From contig JAVYIG010002533.1 of NCBI GenBank assembly GCA_035222895.1, positions 1 through 64,000 of the forward strand: a DNA stretch of 64,000 nt. Direction: 5' to 3'. The notes under the pieces were generated by a model. That model had not been told where the DNA came from and did not search any database. It worked only from the letters and a program-made list of their open reading frames with translations. This stretch comes from Strongylocentrotus droebachiensis (taxonomy: Eukaryota > Echinodermata > Echinoidea > Camarodonta > Strongylocentrotidae). The position numbers were made by a program, and so were the translations under genes. Position 1 is the first letter of the stretch. Every line of letters starts with the position of its first letter. Shown one piece after another: positions 63,914 through 64,000 of this stretch.

Positions 63914-64000
63914 ACTTAGGAGACCGAGTTGATCTTTTTAAACATTGCGCAATAAAAAAAGATGAAAAACATAAACCGGTGACGCGAACAGATAGAGAAG
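63914..64000 (+). repeat. Satellite B short monomer truncated by the window end
   Basis: This monomer follows palindrome 15 and carries CAATAAAAAAAGATG, matching haplotype 2. The array continues past the window; no edge is seen on this side. Confidence 0.9.

Larger units (their letters stand above)
6755..64000 (+). repeat. Satellite B: tandem array of 110/118- and 184/192-bp monomers with HOR structure
   Basis: Contiguous head-to-tail monomers; TTAGGAGACCGAGTT is used here as monomer start. The 110-bp form then reads GATCTTTTTAAACATTGCG and CAATAAATAAAGATG, followed by AAAAACATAAACCG, a GACGCGAACAG or GTCGCGAACAG segment, AGAAGCTCAAGCGCAACATA and ATGATACCAC. A 111-bp form has one extra A. 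The 118-bp form has a tandem duplication of GATTAAAA. Long forms (184, 185, 192 bp) carry about 74 extra bases, starting near AGAAAGATATTTGC and ending GTAAACGTTTTC, between the T-run and AACATTGCG. A 172-bp form lacks 12 of these bases and a 212-bp form holds a 90-bp palindrome. Most units carry AATAAA and ATTGCGCAAT. The last unit is cut by the window end. I do not recognise the family. Confidence 0.97.

Noticed and set aside
6755..64000. CRISPR-like array of regularly spaced direct repeats
   Set aside because: Repeats are contiguous and the intervening sequence is itself repeated. There are no unique spacers, no 25-40-bp repeat unit and no cas genes.
6755..64000. AATAAA motifs as polyadenylation signals of real transcripts
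   Set aside because: The hexamer is a fixed part of the AT-rich monomer and recurs hundreds of times without any upstream gene. Satellite transcription cannot be inferred from it.

Overview
The window holds no recognisable gene. It is 64 kb of satellite DNA made of two unrelated tandem-repeat families that meet at one abrupt junction (6755-6759). The longest open frame is 109 codons, and every open frame seen is read from repeat monomers. Arrays of this size, layered higher-order repeats (HORs) and the absence of genes point to eukaryotic heterochromatin, such as a pericentromeric, centromeric, subtelomeric or knob-like block in a long-read assembly. The sequence does not identify the species, and I recognise neither satellite by name.

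Region 1 (1-6759), called satellite A here: about 52 head-to-tail monomers averaging about 130 bp. Each has a well-conserved core and one hypervariable homopolymer of roughly 5-14 bases. On the same strand this is poly-G in some monomers and poly-C in others. Two older segmental duplications are visible: one of about 1.5 kb at an offset of about 1.82 kb, and one of about 0.6 kb at an offset of about 0.91 kb.

Region 2 (6755-64000), called satellite B here: all monomers lie in the same orientation. Short monomers are 110, 111 or 118 bp; long monomers are 184, 185 or 192 bp and carry an extra block of about 74 bp. A 172-bp class has lost 12 bp, and a 212-bp class contains a perfect 90-bp palindrome. 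The first 2 kb, next to the junction, is irregular and looks like an array edge. From about 8.7 kb onward the monomers form HORs. The clearest is a 13-monomer unit of exactly 1854 bp, present complete six times, with many deleted, fused or expanded versions. Above it lie larger duplications: a 4160-bp tandem pair, a 4087-bp tandem pair, and dispersed copies at offsets of 9578, 10192-10302, 12540 and 20887 bp.

The most informative structures are: (i) fifteen copies of the 90-bp palindrome beside four copies of an otherwise matching monomer without it, consistent with a fold-back template switch or with hairpin excision; (ii) a transitional monomer at 7870-7980 that suggests how long monomers became short ones; (iii) a clustered substitution creating CCATGGAATTC in 35 monomers, which marks HOR starts; and (iv) the motif ATTGCGCAAT in most satellite B monomers, which equals the palindromic C/EBP-type bZIP consensus. 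No protein system, CRISPR array, RNA gene or transposon was found. The interest here lies in satellite evolution. All coordinates and repeat lengths were read by eye.
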